This document shows, piece by piece, positions 25,954 through 34,385 of a stretch of 64,000 nt of DNA. Position 1 is the stretch's first letter; every line of letters starts with the position of its first letter. The position numbers were made by a program, and so were the translations under genes. This stretch comes from Chryseobacterium sp. Its GTDB lineage: Bacteria; Bacteroidota; Bacteroidia; Flavobacteriales; Weeksellaceae. The notes below the pieces were generated by a model, which was not told the DNA's origin, did no database searches, and saw only the letters and a list, made by a program, of their open reading frames with translations. The stretch lies in assembly GCA_031286615.1 (NCBI GenBank), contig JAITUA010000013.1, forward strand, positions 310,001 to 374,000. Reading direction: 5' to 3'.

Positions 25954-26892
25954 ATGGGACAAAAAATAGTAATTTTTTTTGTATTATTTTTCTCTGCAGT
26001 GTCTTACGGACAGACCATAAGATATGTTTATGAAACGCAGGTAAATCCAGATTCTATCAATCTGGTAAGTATGAAAAGTGAAAGAACTTTTCTGGATGTA
26101 AAGGAAGAAAGATCTTTATTTATCAGTGAAAATAAATTAAAAAGAGATTCTCTTTTTACCTCGATCAGGTCAGAATTGAAAGATGCTCATAAAAAAGAAG
26201 AAAAAGATTTTTCAAAATCTGAAGGAGGTCAACATTTTGAACCTACTTTCTTTGAATATTTTATTACGAAGAGTATTCCGGACCAAAAAGTGTATTATTA
26301 TGAAAAGGCGACAGGAAAACAAATTTATTATCAGGAAGACAGACCTGTAAAATGGAATGTAACAGATATAGTTGATAAACAAAACGGGTATCCGGCTCAA
26401 AAAGCAGTTACCGAATTTGGTGGCAGAGTATGGACAGCATGGTTCACAAAAGAAATTCCTCTGTCTGACGGACCTTATAAATTCTCAGGATTACCTGGGC
26501 TTATAGTGAAGCTGGAAGATGATAAAGGAGACTATAAATTTGATCTTGTTAAAAAAATTACCGTTAAAAATGCTTTTGAAGAGCAAATAAATTCCGATGC
26601 GAAACAAAGTTCAAGAGTTAATTTTCATGGTGATAAAGCTGCATTGGAACTGGAGTTTGGTAAAAACAGAAAAGCTATAGCCGGAAATATTGGAGGTGGA
26701 AATATGAATGCCGGAGGAGGCAGACACGGCGGCGGAATGAATGGAGGAGGAATGAGAGGTGGCGGCCACGGTGGAGGAATGCATAGAGGTGGAATGGGCG
26801 GAGGAAACCAGAGTTCTCCAATGTCACAAGGTTTGTCTGTAGATGTTCCGTCTTTTACAAGTGCAGCCCAGAACCCAATTGAATTAAAATAA
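25954..26892 (+). CDS. GLPGLI-family exported protein, copy 1
   Basis: A 312-aa protein. I chose the ATG at 25954, which gives MGQKIVIFFVLFFSAVSYGQ as signal peptide; an in-frame TTG at 25948 adds only two residues. The family motif is intact: FSGLPGLIVKLEDDKGDYKFDL, preceded by GGRVWTAWFTKEIPLSDGPYKF. The C-terminal segment is a Gly/His/Met-rich repeat (GGGRHGGGMNGGGMRGGGHGG...), followed by a short tail ending NPIELK. GLPGLI proteins are Bacteroidetes-specific, exported and uncharacterised. It is followed 12 nt later by a paralog, so the two form an operon diverging from sufA. Confidence 0.9.
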   Translation: MGQKIVIFFVLFFSAVSYGQTIRYVYETQVNPDSINLVSMKSERTFLDVKEERSLFISENKLKRDSLFTSIRSELKDAHKKEEKDFSKSEGGQHFEPTFFEYFITKSIPDQKVYYYEKATGKQIYYQEDRPVKWNVTDIVDKQNGYPAQKAVTEFGGRVWTAWFTKEIPLSDGPYKFSGLPGLIVKLEDDKGDYKFDLVKKITVKNAFEEQINSDAKQSSRVNFHGDKAALELEFGKNRKAIAGNIGGGNMNAGGGRHGGGMNGGGMRGGGHGGGMHRGGMGGGNQSSPMSQGLSVDVPSFTSAAQNPIELK

Positions 26893-26904
26893 ATAAAAAT
26901 ATAA

Positions 26905-27762
26905 ATGAAAAAATTAGGTATTATCGCATTGGCACTCTTCATACAGAGTCTTTCTGCACAGACTAACAGGTTTGTGTATCAGGTGACTATGAAGCCCGAT
27001 GCAGAAAATAAAACAGACATCAAGACAGAAAATGCTTATCTGGATATTTCTCCGGAAAAATCTGTGTTTTATTCAGAAAACAGAATCAAAAGAGACTCTG
27101 TCATGCAAAAAGCCTTTCAAGGTGGAGGTGGTAGAGGAAGTATCAACAGAGATCAGATGGAAAGTCTGAGAACGAATATCAATTATTCTGTAGAAAAAGA
27201 TAAGACCAATCAAAAGACTTACTTTAAAGACAGAATTGGCCGTGATATTTATTCGTATGAAGAAGATCGACCTTTAAACTGGAAAATTGAATCAGAAACA
27301 AGAAAAATAGGAGAGTATAAAGTTCAGAAGGCTGAGACTGATTTTGGAGGAAGAAAATGGACGGCCTGGTTTACAACAGATCTTCCTTATCAGGATGGAC
27401 CTTACAAGTTTGGGGGGCTTCCGGGGCTGATCGTAAAAGTAGAAGATGATAAAGGTGAATATTCTTTTGATTTAATGAAAAATTACAAAATCGCTGAATT
27501 TCCTACTTTGAACCAGTTTGGAAATACATTAAAAGTAAAAAGAGCCGATTTTGTAAAACAGCAGCAAAAGTTTAAGACTGATCCCATGTCATTCATGAGT
27601 CAAGGCGGTGGACAGGGTGGATTTATGACAACAGTGAGAGCTGGCGGAGGAAGAGGTGCCGGTGGTGGTGGAAATCAGAATCCTGCTGATATGAGAAAAA
27701 GAATGGAAGAAAGGGTAAAAGAAGAAGCCAAGAAAAATTCTAATCCGATAGAATTGCAATAA
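26905..27762 (+). CDS. GLPGLI-family exported protein, copy 2
   Basis: A 285-aa tandem paralog with a signal peptide (MKKLGIIALALFIQSLSAQ) and the motif FGGLPGLIVKVEDDKGEYSFDL. Shared elements with copy 1 include the RIKRDS motif, EEDRPLNWKIE and the DFGGRKWTAWFTTDLPYQDGPY block. It also has Gly-rich segments (GGGGRGS near 70, GGGRGAGGGGNQN near the end) and the same NPIELQ ending. The shared C-terminal tail suggests a common export or anchoring requirement, but no known sorting signal matches. A bidirectional terminator follows. Confidence 0.9.
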   Translation: MKKLGIIALALFIQSLSAQTNRFVYQVTMKPDAENKTDIKTENAYLDISPEKSVFYSENRIKRDSVMQKAFQGGGGRGSINRDQMESLRTNINYSVEKDKTNQKTYFKDRIGRDIYSYEEDRPLNWKIESETRKIGEYKVQKAETDFGGRKWTAWFTTDLPYQDGPYKFGGLPGLIVKVEDDKGEYSFDLMKNYKIAEFPTLNQFGNTLKVKRADFVKQQQKFKTDPMSFMSQGGGQGGFMTTVRAGGGRGAGGGGNQNPADMRKRMEERVKEEAKKNSNPIELQ

Positions 27763-27765
27763 TAA

Positions 27766-27800
27766 AAAATGCGGTCTTAAAGTAAGGCCGCATTTTTTTT
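27766..27800. terminator. Bidirectional terminator between GLPGLI copy 2 and the YpfJ gene
   Basis: Stem AAATGCGGTCTT/AAGGCCGCATTT (one G-U) with T-run of nine on the plus strand. Confidence 0.85.
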
Positions 27801-27825
27801 TAATAATCTGAATAATTCTGATAAA

Positions 27826-28689
27826 CTATTTTAATAATTGGTTGAAAGTATCACCCTGTCTGATATCTCCGGTGTTGTAACCTTTCATAAACCATTCTTT
27901 ACGCTGTGCAGATGATCCGTGAGTGAAGCTTTCCTGATTAACGTATCCCTGACCTCTTTTCTGAATATTATCGTCTCCAACTGCTTCTGCAGCATCTATG
28001 GCAGATTCAATGTCTCCAGGTTCCAGTATATGTTTGCTGTCATTTGTTCTTTTTGCCCAAACTCCGGCATAGAAATCGGCCTGTAATTCTGTAGCCACGG
28101 ATACTCTGTTCATCTGTTCTTCGGAATATCTTCCGCTTCTTCTTAATGCATCTACTTTCTGTGTAGTTCCCAAAAGTGTCTGAACATGATGTCCTACTTC
28201 ATGCGCAAGAACATAAGCTACCGTAAATTCTGTTACTTTAGCTCCGAATTTTTGCTGAAGCTCACCGAAAAAACTCATATCCATATATACTTTCTGATCT
28301 GCCGGACAATAGAATGGTCCCATGGCAGATTGAGCTGTACCACATGCTGAAGAAGTTGTATTTTCAAAAAGAACAATACCCGGATCTGTATAGGTCATTC
28401 CGTTTTCAGTGAAAATCTGATTCCAGGTCTGGCTATTCCATGCATCCATCATTTTTACCATTTCCCCGATTTGTTTTTCACCAGCTGTAAGCTCTCTCTG
28501 TTCTCCGGAATTTCCGGAAGGCTGCATACTGCCGGAATTCAAAATACCGGATGGATCACCTCCCAAAAAGAATACAATGGCTGCTATAATTAAAGTTCCA
28601 AGTCCTCCACCTACGATCATACCACCACTTCCTCCTCCGGAACCACGGCGGTCATCAACGTTTCCGCCTCTGTCGTCTGTCCATTTCAT
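27826..28689 (-). CDS. Neutral zinc metallopeptidase (YpfJ family)
   Basis: A 287-aa membrane-anchored putative zinc metalloprotease. The N-terminus is polar and Gly-rich (KWTDDRGGNVDDRRGSGGG), then one TM (about 25-43), then the catalytic region with HEVGHH at 163-168 (zinc ligands His163 and His167, catalytic Glu164) and downstream ELQADFYAGVWA providing a third ligand. The motif order matches E. coli YpfJ. The active domain would lie outside the cytoplasmic face. Substrates are unknown. It is convergent with the GLPGLI pair. Confidence 0.94.
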   Translation of the reverse strand: MKWTDDRGGNVDDRRGSGGGSGGMIVGGGLGTLIIAAIVFFLGGDPSGILNSGSMQPSGNSGEQRELTAGEKQIGEMVKMMDAWNSQTWNQIFTENGMTYTDPGIVLFENTTSSACGTAQSAMGPFYCPADQKVYMDMSFFGELQQKFGAKVTEFTVAYVLAHEVGHHVQTLLGTTQKVDALRRSGRYSEEQMNRVSVATELQADFYAGVWAKRTNDSKHILEPGDIESAIDAAEAVGDDNIQKRGQGYVNQESFTHGSSAQRKEWFMKGYNTGDIRQGDTFNQLLK

Positions 28690-28755
28690 AGTAATAATTT
28701 TATTCGTTAATTTAAATATTTTACGCCAAACTATACGCTAAAAATATTTAGATAT

Positions 28756-30834
28756 TTATCTGTTAAGTTGTTTTGTTTTCAGCCAGTAAGATGTAGACTG
28801 ATATGCTGACACAGCATCATCTACCAGTTTCTGGTCTGGATTTTTTAATAATTTTTCGTCGTAATACAGCTTAAAGGCTGGAGCCAGATCGCTTTTTTCC
28901 AGTTCCAAAGAATATTGTTTTACCTTTTTTACCGGGGAAATAATGGTCAGACGTCCGTCTTTTATAAATCCAAGATCCTGATAGGTTGCAACATAAGCTT
29001 TAGGCTGAAATTCCGGTTTGAATACATCCTGACCTAAAAACTTAGATGGATAGCTGAAGTTCAATAGTCCTAAAACGGTTGGCATTATATCGATCTGAGA
29101 CATCAGTGCATCAAACTTCTGGGGCTGAATAAATCCTTCTGAAAATACCATTGCAGGGATTCTGTATTTATCCATTGGAAGCTCGGTTTTTCCTGCACTC
29201 GAAGCACAGTGATCTGCAATGATAACAAAAACAGTATTTTTATACCAGTCTTGTTTCTTAGCCATCTCAAAGAACAATCTGAGAGAGTAATCGGTATATT
29301 TTACACCGCCTTCACGGGATTTTGCTGTTCCCGGAATATCAATTCTTCCGTCAGGATAAGTAAAAGGTCTGTGATTGGAAACTGTCATCCAGTGATTGAA
29401 GAATGGTTTTCCTGACTTAGCTTCAGCATTCATCACCTGAATTGCTTTTTTAGCCATATCTTCATCGGCAACTCCCCAAACGTTGGCAAATGTGATTTCT
29501 TCCGGTTTAAAATTATTTCGGTCTACAATTCCGTAGCCATTTCCACCAAAAAAATCCTGCATATTATCAAAATAGCTGTATCCTCCATATAAAAATTTGA
29601 CATCATACCCTTTGGATTTGAATACACTTCCGGTTGTAAATTTGTTTTTATTGTCATCTCTTTTGATGATACTTTCTCCCGCAGTGGGTGGAATACACAA
29701 GGTTAAAGCTTCCAGCCCGCGTACCGTTCTGTTTCCTGTAGCATACAGATTGGTAAACATTAGAGACTTGTCTGCAAGGCTGTCAAGGAAAGGGGTGATT
29801 TTTTGAGTATTTCCATAATGTTCCATGAAGTCGGCCGAAAGGCTTTCGATAGAGATCAGTACTACGTTTTTCTTCATTTCAGGCTGCTCAGCAACAACAT
29901 TTCTTGATAGTGTCTGCTGGGGATACTGGCTTAGGAAATTCTTTTCGGCCTGTTGTTGATTGATCTGTGAATAGAACTGGAAGTAATCCAGCTCATTATG
30001 AGTAAAAGCCCAGTAGAATTTTGGAAGTCCGTTAGCTTCAATTTCATCTGCAAATACATTATCTGACCTGATTTGCATTAAAGAAGGAATTGCCAGCGCA
30101 CTAAGCGCACAAAGTACAATGAAACTCCCCAGAAGAACCATTTTTTGTTTAAAATCCGGAAGTTCCAGCAGTTCATCTTTTGTTTTCTTATAAATGAACC
30201 ATGTGATGATAAGCGTAACGATCATGATCCCCGAAAATAAAGGAACCACAGGATAACTTTCCATAATATTTCCAATCACTTCATTGGTGTAAATAAGATA
30301 GTCTACTGCAATAAAGTTATAACGAACTCCGAATTCATTGTAAAAGAAATATTCACTTACGCCGTTGAAAATAATCAGAAGAACATATAGTAATAATGTA
30401 ATGAAATATAAGATGTTACGAATCTTTACTCTTTGAGTGGGAAGGAAGAGCATCAATCCGAAGAAAAGTGTTTTTATTCCAACAAAAACAAGCGCTATCT
30501 CCATGATAGAACCTCCATATTGCTTGAAAATATTGTTAGGTACAAGCCATATATAGAGGAAGAATAAGACCAGCGCTCCCAAAATAATATAACCGTAAGG
30601 TTTTTTATATTTTGAATTGGAAAGGAAGAGAAAATAAAGTGCGAGAATAGCACTGGCAAGAACGAATACAAAAATATCATTCACCAGACCTATCAACAGA
30701 ACTTTCACGACTTCGAAAAATCCAAAACTAGCAGTAGTGATAGGGTGAAAAAAGAATACTGTTCTTATTATCAATGAAATAATAAGATAGAAAACTCCTA
30801 AGTATAGGAACGGTTTTATTTTTTTTAAAAACAT
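28756..30834 (-). CDS. LTA synthase-like sulfatase/phosphoglycerol transferase
   Basis: A 692-aa protein with five N-terminal TM helices, then an extracytoplasmic alkaline-phosphatase-fold domain: NVVLISIESLSADFMEHYG (metal Glu), GNRTVRGLEAL (nucleophile Thr), NHWMTVSNHRPFTYPDG and IIADHCASSAGK (metal Asp-His). This is the LtaS/OpgB family, which transfers phosphoglycerol or phosphoethanolamine to glycans or lipids. A Gram-negative flavobacterium lacks LTA, so periplasmic glucan or lipid modification is more likely. The start at 30834 is preferred over an in-frame GTG at 30861 because a consensus -7 (TATCTTTG, minus strand, 30861-30868) overlaps that GTG. Confidence 0.9.
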   Translation of the reverse strand: MFLKKIKPFLYLGVFYLIISLIIRTVFFFHPITTASFGFFEVVKVLLIGLVNDIFVFVLASAILALYFLFLSNSKYKKPYGYIILGALVLFFLYIWLVPNNIFKQYGGSIMEIALVFVGIKTLFFGLMLFLPTQRVKIRNILYFITLLLYVLLIIFNGVSEYFFYNEFGVRYNFIAVDYLIYTNEVIGNIMESYPVVPLFSGIMIVTLIITWFIYKKTKDELLELPDFKQKMVLLGSFIVLCALSALAIPSLMQIRSDNVFADEIEANGLPKFYWAFTHNELDYFQFYSQINQQQAEKNFLSQYPQQTLSRNVVAEQPEMKKNVVLISIESLSADFMEHYGNTQKITPFLDSLADKSLMFTNLYATGNRTVRGLEALTLCIPPTAGESIIKRDDNKNKFTTGSVFKSKGYDVKFLYGGYSYFDNMQDFFGGNGYGIVDRNNFKPEEITFANVWGVADEDMAKKAIQVMNAEAKSGKPFFNHWMTVSNHRPFTYPDGRIDIPGTAKSREGGVKYTDYSLRLFFEMAKKQDWYKNTVFVIIADHCASSAGKTELPMDKYRIPAMVFSEGFIQPQKFDALMSQIDIMPTVLGLLNFSYPSKFLGQDVFKPEFQPKAYVATYQDLGFIKDGRLTIISPVKKVKQYSLELEKSDLAPAFKLYYDEKLLKNPDQKLVDDAVSAYQSTSYWLKTKQLNR

Positions 30835-30860
30835 GTATTTACTGTCTTTATTAGTTTTCA

Positions 30861-30868
30861 CAAAGATA
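30861..30868 (-). promoter_or_regulatory. -7 element of the LTA-synthase-like gene
   Basis: Perfect TATCTTTG on the minus strand. It overlaps an in-frame GTG at 30861 and so supports the ATG at 30834 as start. Confidence 0.55.
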
Positions 30869-30950
30869 GTTTTTGTACAGAACTTTTGATAGAAAAAAAC
30901 AAAAACATCCTGTTTATTAGCAAGATTTATGATTTAAAATACCCAATAAA

Positions 30951-30973
30951 AAAGGACTATTAAAAAATAGTCC
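30951..30973 (-). terminator. Terminator of ribH
   Basis: Stem GGACTATT, loop AAAA, AATAGTCC; T-run on the minus strand. Confidence 0.75.
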
Positions 30974-30999
30974 CAATATATTATTAAGGTAATCTGCGG

Positions 31000-31518
31000 T
31001 TAAGAGTGTCCGAAACCGATATTTCCTTTTTTGTCAGATAATTTCTTTTTGAAATCAATCATTCTAAGAGCTGTAACGGCTGCTTCAACCCCTTTGTTTC
31101 CAAGGTCACCACCGCTTCTTGCAATAGATTGTTCTTTGGTATCATCTGTCAATACGCAGAAAATAGTAGGAGTGTCTGTCATAATGTTACAGTCTTTGAT
31201 TCCCTGTGCTACTGCAGAACATACATAGTCAAAATGAGGCGTTTCCCCACGGATCACACACCCGATAGAAATAATTGCGTCATATTTTCTTTCTTTGCAA
31301 AGCTGCATGCTTGCATAGTTGAGTTCAAAAGCTCCGGGAACAGGGAAAAGTTTGATGTTTTCAGGTTTTACCCCTTCTTTTTCAAGGATTTCCAAAGCTG
31401 CATCACGAAGATTGTACGTTACAAAATCATTCCACTCAGAAAAAACAATGCCGATAGAAAAATCTTCGGCATTAGTTATATGAAGTGGCTTGTAATCGGA
31501 AAGATTAACTGTTGCCAT
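31000..31518 (-). CDS. ribH: 6,7-dimethyl-8-ribityllumazine synthase
   Basis: Lumazine synthase catalyses the penultimate step of riboflavin synthesis, condensing 5-amino-6-ribitylamino-uracil with dihydroxybutanone phosphate. The 172-aa protein has the family order FSEWNDFVTYNL, VPGAFELNYA, IISIGCVIRGETPHFDYVC (substrate loop and catalytic His) and VLTDDTKEQSIAR. Only 3 nt separate it from the upstream TPR gene, so they form one transcript. The rest of the rib pathway is not in the window. A hairpin terminator lies at 30951-30973. Confidence 0.96.
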   Translation of the reverse strand: MATVNLSDYKPLHITNAEDFSIGIVFSEWNDFVTYNLRDAALEILEKEGVKPENIKLFPVPGAFELNYASMQLCKERKYDAIISIGCVIRGETPHFDYVCSAVAQGIKDCNIMTDTPTIFCVLTDDTKEQSIARSGGDLGNKGVEAAVTALRMIDFKKKLSDKKGNIGFGHS

Positions 31519-31521
31519 TTT

Positions 31522-32229
31522 TTAGTAATATTTAGTCATTTCAATATAAGAATCAGACATTCCGTTGTCGTAGTCCTGATATTTCTCGTCAATTGCAGAG
31601 AAGTATTTCTTAGCTTCTGCATTTTTCTTTAATCCTAAAGCAACGATACCCGCTTTTCTTGTGAAATAGTATGCTGTATATGGATCATCAGAAGCTGTTG
31701 CTGCTTTGTCTAATAAAGCTAAAGCTTCATCGTTCTTGTTAAGACCTGATTTTGCATCTGCCATAGCTCCGAATTTCATTGCTACTAAAGTTTTGTTGTC
31801 AGATGAAAATTGATCTAAAAGATCATAAGCTTCCTGGAATTTTCCTTCTTTGAACTTTAATAAACCTGCATTATAAGATGAAAGTTTCCCAATTTTAGTA
31901 GAAGAATATTCGTTATATGTACCTACAAAACCTGGGTTAGCTGCAGATTTTCCACCCAAAGCATCTTTATCTTTACCTTCAGTAAGACTTTTTTGAGCAG
32001 AAAGGAAACTTTTCACAGCTTCAGCGTTCTTTGGAGCAACTACAAATTGCTTGTAAGCGAAGAATCCTAAAACTGCTAAAATTAATGCTCCAAATACGAA
32101 ACCTAGAGGTTTTGAATATTTTTCAACAAATCTTTCAGTGTTTAAAGCTTCTCTGTCAAGGTCTTTAAAGAACTCAACCGTTTCTTTACCTTCTTGCTCG
32201 TTCTGAGCACTCTTTCCCAATTTTGCCAT
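31522..32229 (-). CDS. TPR-containing membrane protein (YfgM-like)
   Basis: A 235-aa protein with a cytoplasmic N-terminus (EQEGKETVEFFKDLDREAL), one TM at about residues 42-62, and a TPR-rich exterior (residues 75-230, e.g. YNAGLLKFKEGKFQEAYDLLDQF). This is the layout of YfgM/ancillary SecYEG translocon proteins and related flavobacterial tetratricopeptide proteins. A role as a periplasmic chaperone or assembly platform is inferred. It is cotranscribed with ribH. The promoter is strong: TAAATTTG read on the minus strand at 32251-32258, with TTG 19 nt upstream. Confidence 0.85.
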   Translation of the reverse strand: MAKLGKSAQNEQEGKETVEFFKDLDREALNTERFVEKYSKPLGFVFGALILAVLGFFAYKQFVVAPKNAEAVKSFLSAQKSLTEGKDKDALGGKSAANPGFVGTYNEYSSTKIGKLSSYNAGLLKFKEGKFQEAYDLLDQFSSDNKTLVAMKFGAMADAKSGLNKNDEALALLDKAATASDDPYTAYYFTRKAGIVALGLKKNAEAKKYFSAIDEKYQDYDNGMSDSYIEMTKYY

Positions 32230-32250
32230 AAGTTTTTAAAAATTGAAATG

Positions 32251-32280
32251 CAAATTTAATTGTTTCTGAGAGATTTACAA
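32251..32280 (-). promoter_or_regulatory. Promoter of the TPR gene and ribH
   Basis: Minus strand TTG (32280-32278), 19-nt spacer, TAAATTTG (32258-32251), 22 nt before the ATG at 32229. Confidence 0.75.
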
Positions 32281-32351
32281 AATACTTTCTGAGTATTATT
32301 GATGAAATTTTGTGAATTGCTAATCGGGAATGATGAATTTATTAAAAAAAG

Positions 32352-32444
32352 ATGCTTCGACAGGCTTAGCATGACACTTCTAATACTACTTATTCTAATC
32401 TTACAGTAATTATTAGCGTTGTCGTGCTAAGCCTGCCGAAGCAT
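32352..32444. repeat. Long-armed imperfect inverted repeat downstream of apt
   Basis: Two 24-nt arms, 32352-32375 and 32421-32444, are complementary at 22 of 24 positions; the two mismatches become G-U pairs in RNA. The core GCTTCGACAGGCTTAGCATG resembles a repeat that I recall as dispersed in intergenic regions of many bacterial genomes. It lies between apt and the TPR gene promoter, both on the minus strand, and may act as a structured 3' end of apt. Confidence 0.75.
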
Positions 32445-32470
32445 ATATCTTTATCTTGTTAGGATCAATT

Positions 32471-33007
32471 TTAATATCCTAAAATATGATACACTTCTGC
32501 ACCAAATTTTTTCAGCTTTTCATCACCATTCAAATCTTTTAATCCGATAAGGAAACTGAATTGGGAAACAGTTGCTCCCTGTTTTTCTACCAATTTGGCC
32601 GCTGCTTCAGTAGTTCCCCCGGTTGCTAAAAGATCGTCATGAATCAAAATTCTTTGTCCCGGTTTTATCTGTCCTTCGCGGGTTTCGATAATGGCACTTC
32701 CATATTCCAGATCATATTTTTCTGAAATGACAGGGGGAGGAAGTTTTCCGGCTTTTCTGATTAAAATGAACGGAACTTCCAATGCTACAGCAATAGCGAT
32801 TCCAAACAAATAACCACGGCTTTCGATTCCGCAGACTGCATCTACTTTCCCTTTACTGAAGGCTGCAAGCTCTGCAATCACGTCTTCGTAAAGTTTCGGG
32901 TCTAAAAAGATGGGTGAAATATCCTTAAACTGTATTCCCGGAATCGGAAAATCGGGGATATTTTCAATTGTTTCTTCTAATTTTTTGATCAGTTCTGCTG
33001 AAGCCAT
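32471..33007 (-). CDS. apt: Adenine phosphoribosyltransferase
   Basis: Salvages adenine with PRPP to make AMP in the cytosol. The 178-aa length is normal. Motifs are IPDFPIPGIQFKDISP at the N-terminus, CGIESRGYLFG, IRKAGKLPPP, and the PRPP-binding loop ILIHDDLLATGGTTEAA. The start codon lies 3 nt after the stop of the lipoprotein gene at 33011, so they are coupled. An imperfect inverted repeat sits just downstream. The pairing of a purine salvage enzyme with an exported lipoprotein has no obvious functional logic. Confidence 0.97.
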   Translation of the reverse strand: MASAELIKKLEETIENIPDFPIPGIQFKDISPIFLDPKLYEDVIAELAAFSKGKVDAVCGIESRGYLFGIAIAVALEVPFILIRKAGKLPPPVISEKYDLEYGSAIIETREGQIKPGQRILIHDDLLATGGTTEAAAKLVEKQGATVSQFSFLIGLKDLNGDEKLKKFGAEVYHILGY

Positions 33008-33010
33008 TTA

Positions 33011-34210
33011 TTAATTGATTTTATAGCTGGAAATTTTCCAGTCTCCGTTTACATTTTTAAGCCCGAAAGTTACTTTTAATGAAGTTGTCTTTCCGCTTTT
33101 ATCCGTTACATCATAGGTAGCATTTACGCTTGCGCTGTTAGCTGTAGCACCGTTTGTCGTAATATTTTTTACGCTTACATTTTTCACAGATCCGAAACCT
33201 GAAGTTGGATTTGAGAAAGACTCGTAGCTTCCCCAGCTTGGATTGCTGGCTGTTTCGTAAGCTGCCTTTAAATTCTGTGAACTTACACTGTTCAAAAACT
33301 TACTTACTGTATTTTTTGGATCTGCGGTTGGCTGTTTTGGAGCTGCTGGTGCTGATGGAGTAGCTGTTGCAGGATCTGTAGTTGTTCCGGTGGTTGCAGA
33401 TGGATTATTAGGATCTATTACTGCGTTCTGTTGCTCCGGTACAGCTGTTGTGTCGGTTTTAGGAATTGCTGGAACTTTCAGAGCTGCAGCATTCACATCA
33501 AGACCTATTTTTGACATTTTGAAAGTTTTTGCAGTTGTTTTTACAGAAACTGTGATGTCAATTTTGTTGTCTACAACTTTTGCTGCCGGAATAGAGGAGA
33601 ACTTTAGGTTGAATCCTTTAAAGTTATTATCCTGCATCAGGTTTTTAGCGGTAGCTAGTCTTACTCCGTTACTGAATACCTCAAGTGTTGCTTCCAGACC
33701 TGCTCCTGTAAAAGATACCGGGTTTCCTGCAGCATCTACAAGTCTTGGTACAATTTGAATAGCAGTAGGAGCTCCGGTTCCGTCATCTCCTGTAGGATTT
33801 GTTATAAGGCTTAATGATCCTGCTTTTACGTCATTAGGATCGCTTTCTTTAGCTTTGTCATCTCCGAAGATATTCATTTCTCCAAGTGATGGTGGGGCAG
33901 TACTGGCCCATTCTATTCCGTTTTTCTGCGCAACTTCGTCTGCCAGCGTCATGATTTCAGGAACTTTTTTTCCATTAATCAGTTTTCCAAGAGCTTTTAG
34001 CTCGTTTACATCACCATCAGCTTCTACGCCAAACGTTTTAAGGATATAAAGAGCCTCATTAAATTTAATCTGTTTAATGGTTGGTAAACTGGAAGTCATA
34101 TCATTGATACTTGACTGCAGTGTTTTAGTATTCGTAGCATCTACATGATCTTTCTTACATGCTGTAAAAAGCAACAGACTGAAAACAAGTAGAAAAGAAA
34201 ACTTTTTCAT
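33011..34210 (-). CDS. Lipoprotein with Ser/Thr/Pro linker and C-terminal NTF2-like domain
   Basis: A 399-aa lipoprotein (MKKFSFLLVFSLLLFTAC, Cys18, then KKDHVDA). Residues about 30-260 form a soluble domain of unknown family. A linker rich in Thr, Ala and Pro (TTGTTTDPATATPSAPAAP...) then leads to a C-terminal domain of about 100 residues whose NTVSKFLNSVSSQNLKAAYE and VNGDWKISSYKIN ends are typical of NTF2/DUF4878-like domains. It is probably outer-membrane attached. It has a consensus -7 (TAAATTTG, minus strand, 34228-34235) and is translationally coupled to apt. Function unknown. Confidence 0.8.
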   Translation of the reverse strand: MKKFSFLLVFSLLLFTACKKDHVDATNTKTLQSSINDMTSSLPTIKQIKFNEALYILKTFGVEADGDVNELKALGKLINGKKVPEIMTLADEVAQKNGIEWASTAPPSLGEMNIFGDDKAKESDPNDVKAGSLSLITNPTGDDGTGAPTAIQIVPRLVDAAGNPVSFTGAGLEATLEVFSNGVRLATAKNLMQDNNFKGFNLKFSSIPAAKVVDNKIDITVSVKTTAKTFKMSKIGLDVNAAALKVPAIPKTDTTAVPEQQNAVIDPNNPSATTGTTTDPATATPSAPAAPKQPTADPKNTVSKFLNSVSSQNLKAAYETASNPSWGSYESFSNPTSGFGSVKNVSVKNITTNGATANSASVNATYDVTDKSGKTTSLKVTFGLKNVNGDWKISSYKIN

Positions 34211-34227
34211 TTTTATTTGGTTTGTTG

Positions 34228-34235
34228 CAAATTTA
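34228..34235 (-). promoter_or_regulatory. -7 element of the lipoprotein-apt operon
   Basis: Perfect TAAATTTG on the minus strand, 18 nt before the ATG at 34210. Confidence 0.55.
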
Positions 34236-34385
34236 ATAAAACCTTTATTAATACTGGATTTTATTTTTTACTTTATGTTTTTTGCTTATTTATTGTTTTT
34301 TTCCGGAAATGAATGCTGTTCTTTTAATTTTAGAATTCAATACTAATATTTACAATATGGAAAGCGATCCTGAACCGAGTTTTCA

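Noticed and set aside
26625-26942. Proline-rich 105-aa minus-strand frame
   Set aside because: It is the antisense of the Gly-rich repeat in GLPGLI copy 1 (GGN codons read as Pro).
31129-31632. 167-aa plus-strand frame over ribH and the TPR gene
   Set aside because: Antisense shadow spanning the boundary of two real genes; no recognisable motif.
33390-33758. 122-aa plus-strand frame over the lipoprotein gene
   Set aside because: Antisense of a Thr/Ala/Pro linker and adjacent domain; no motif.
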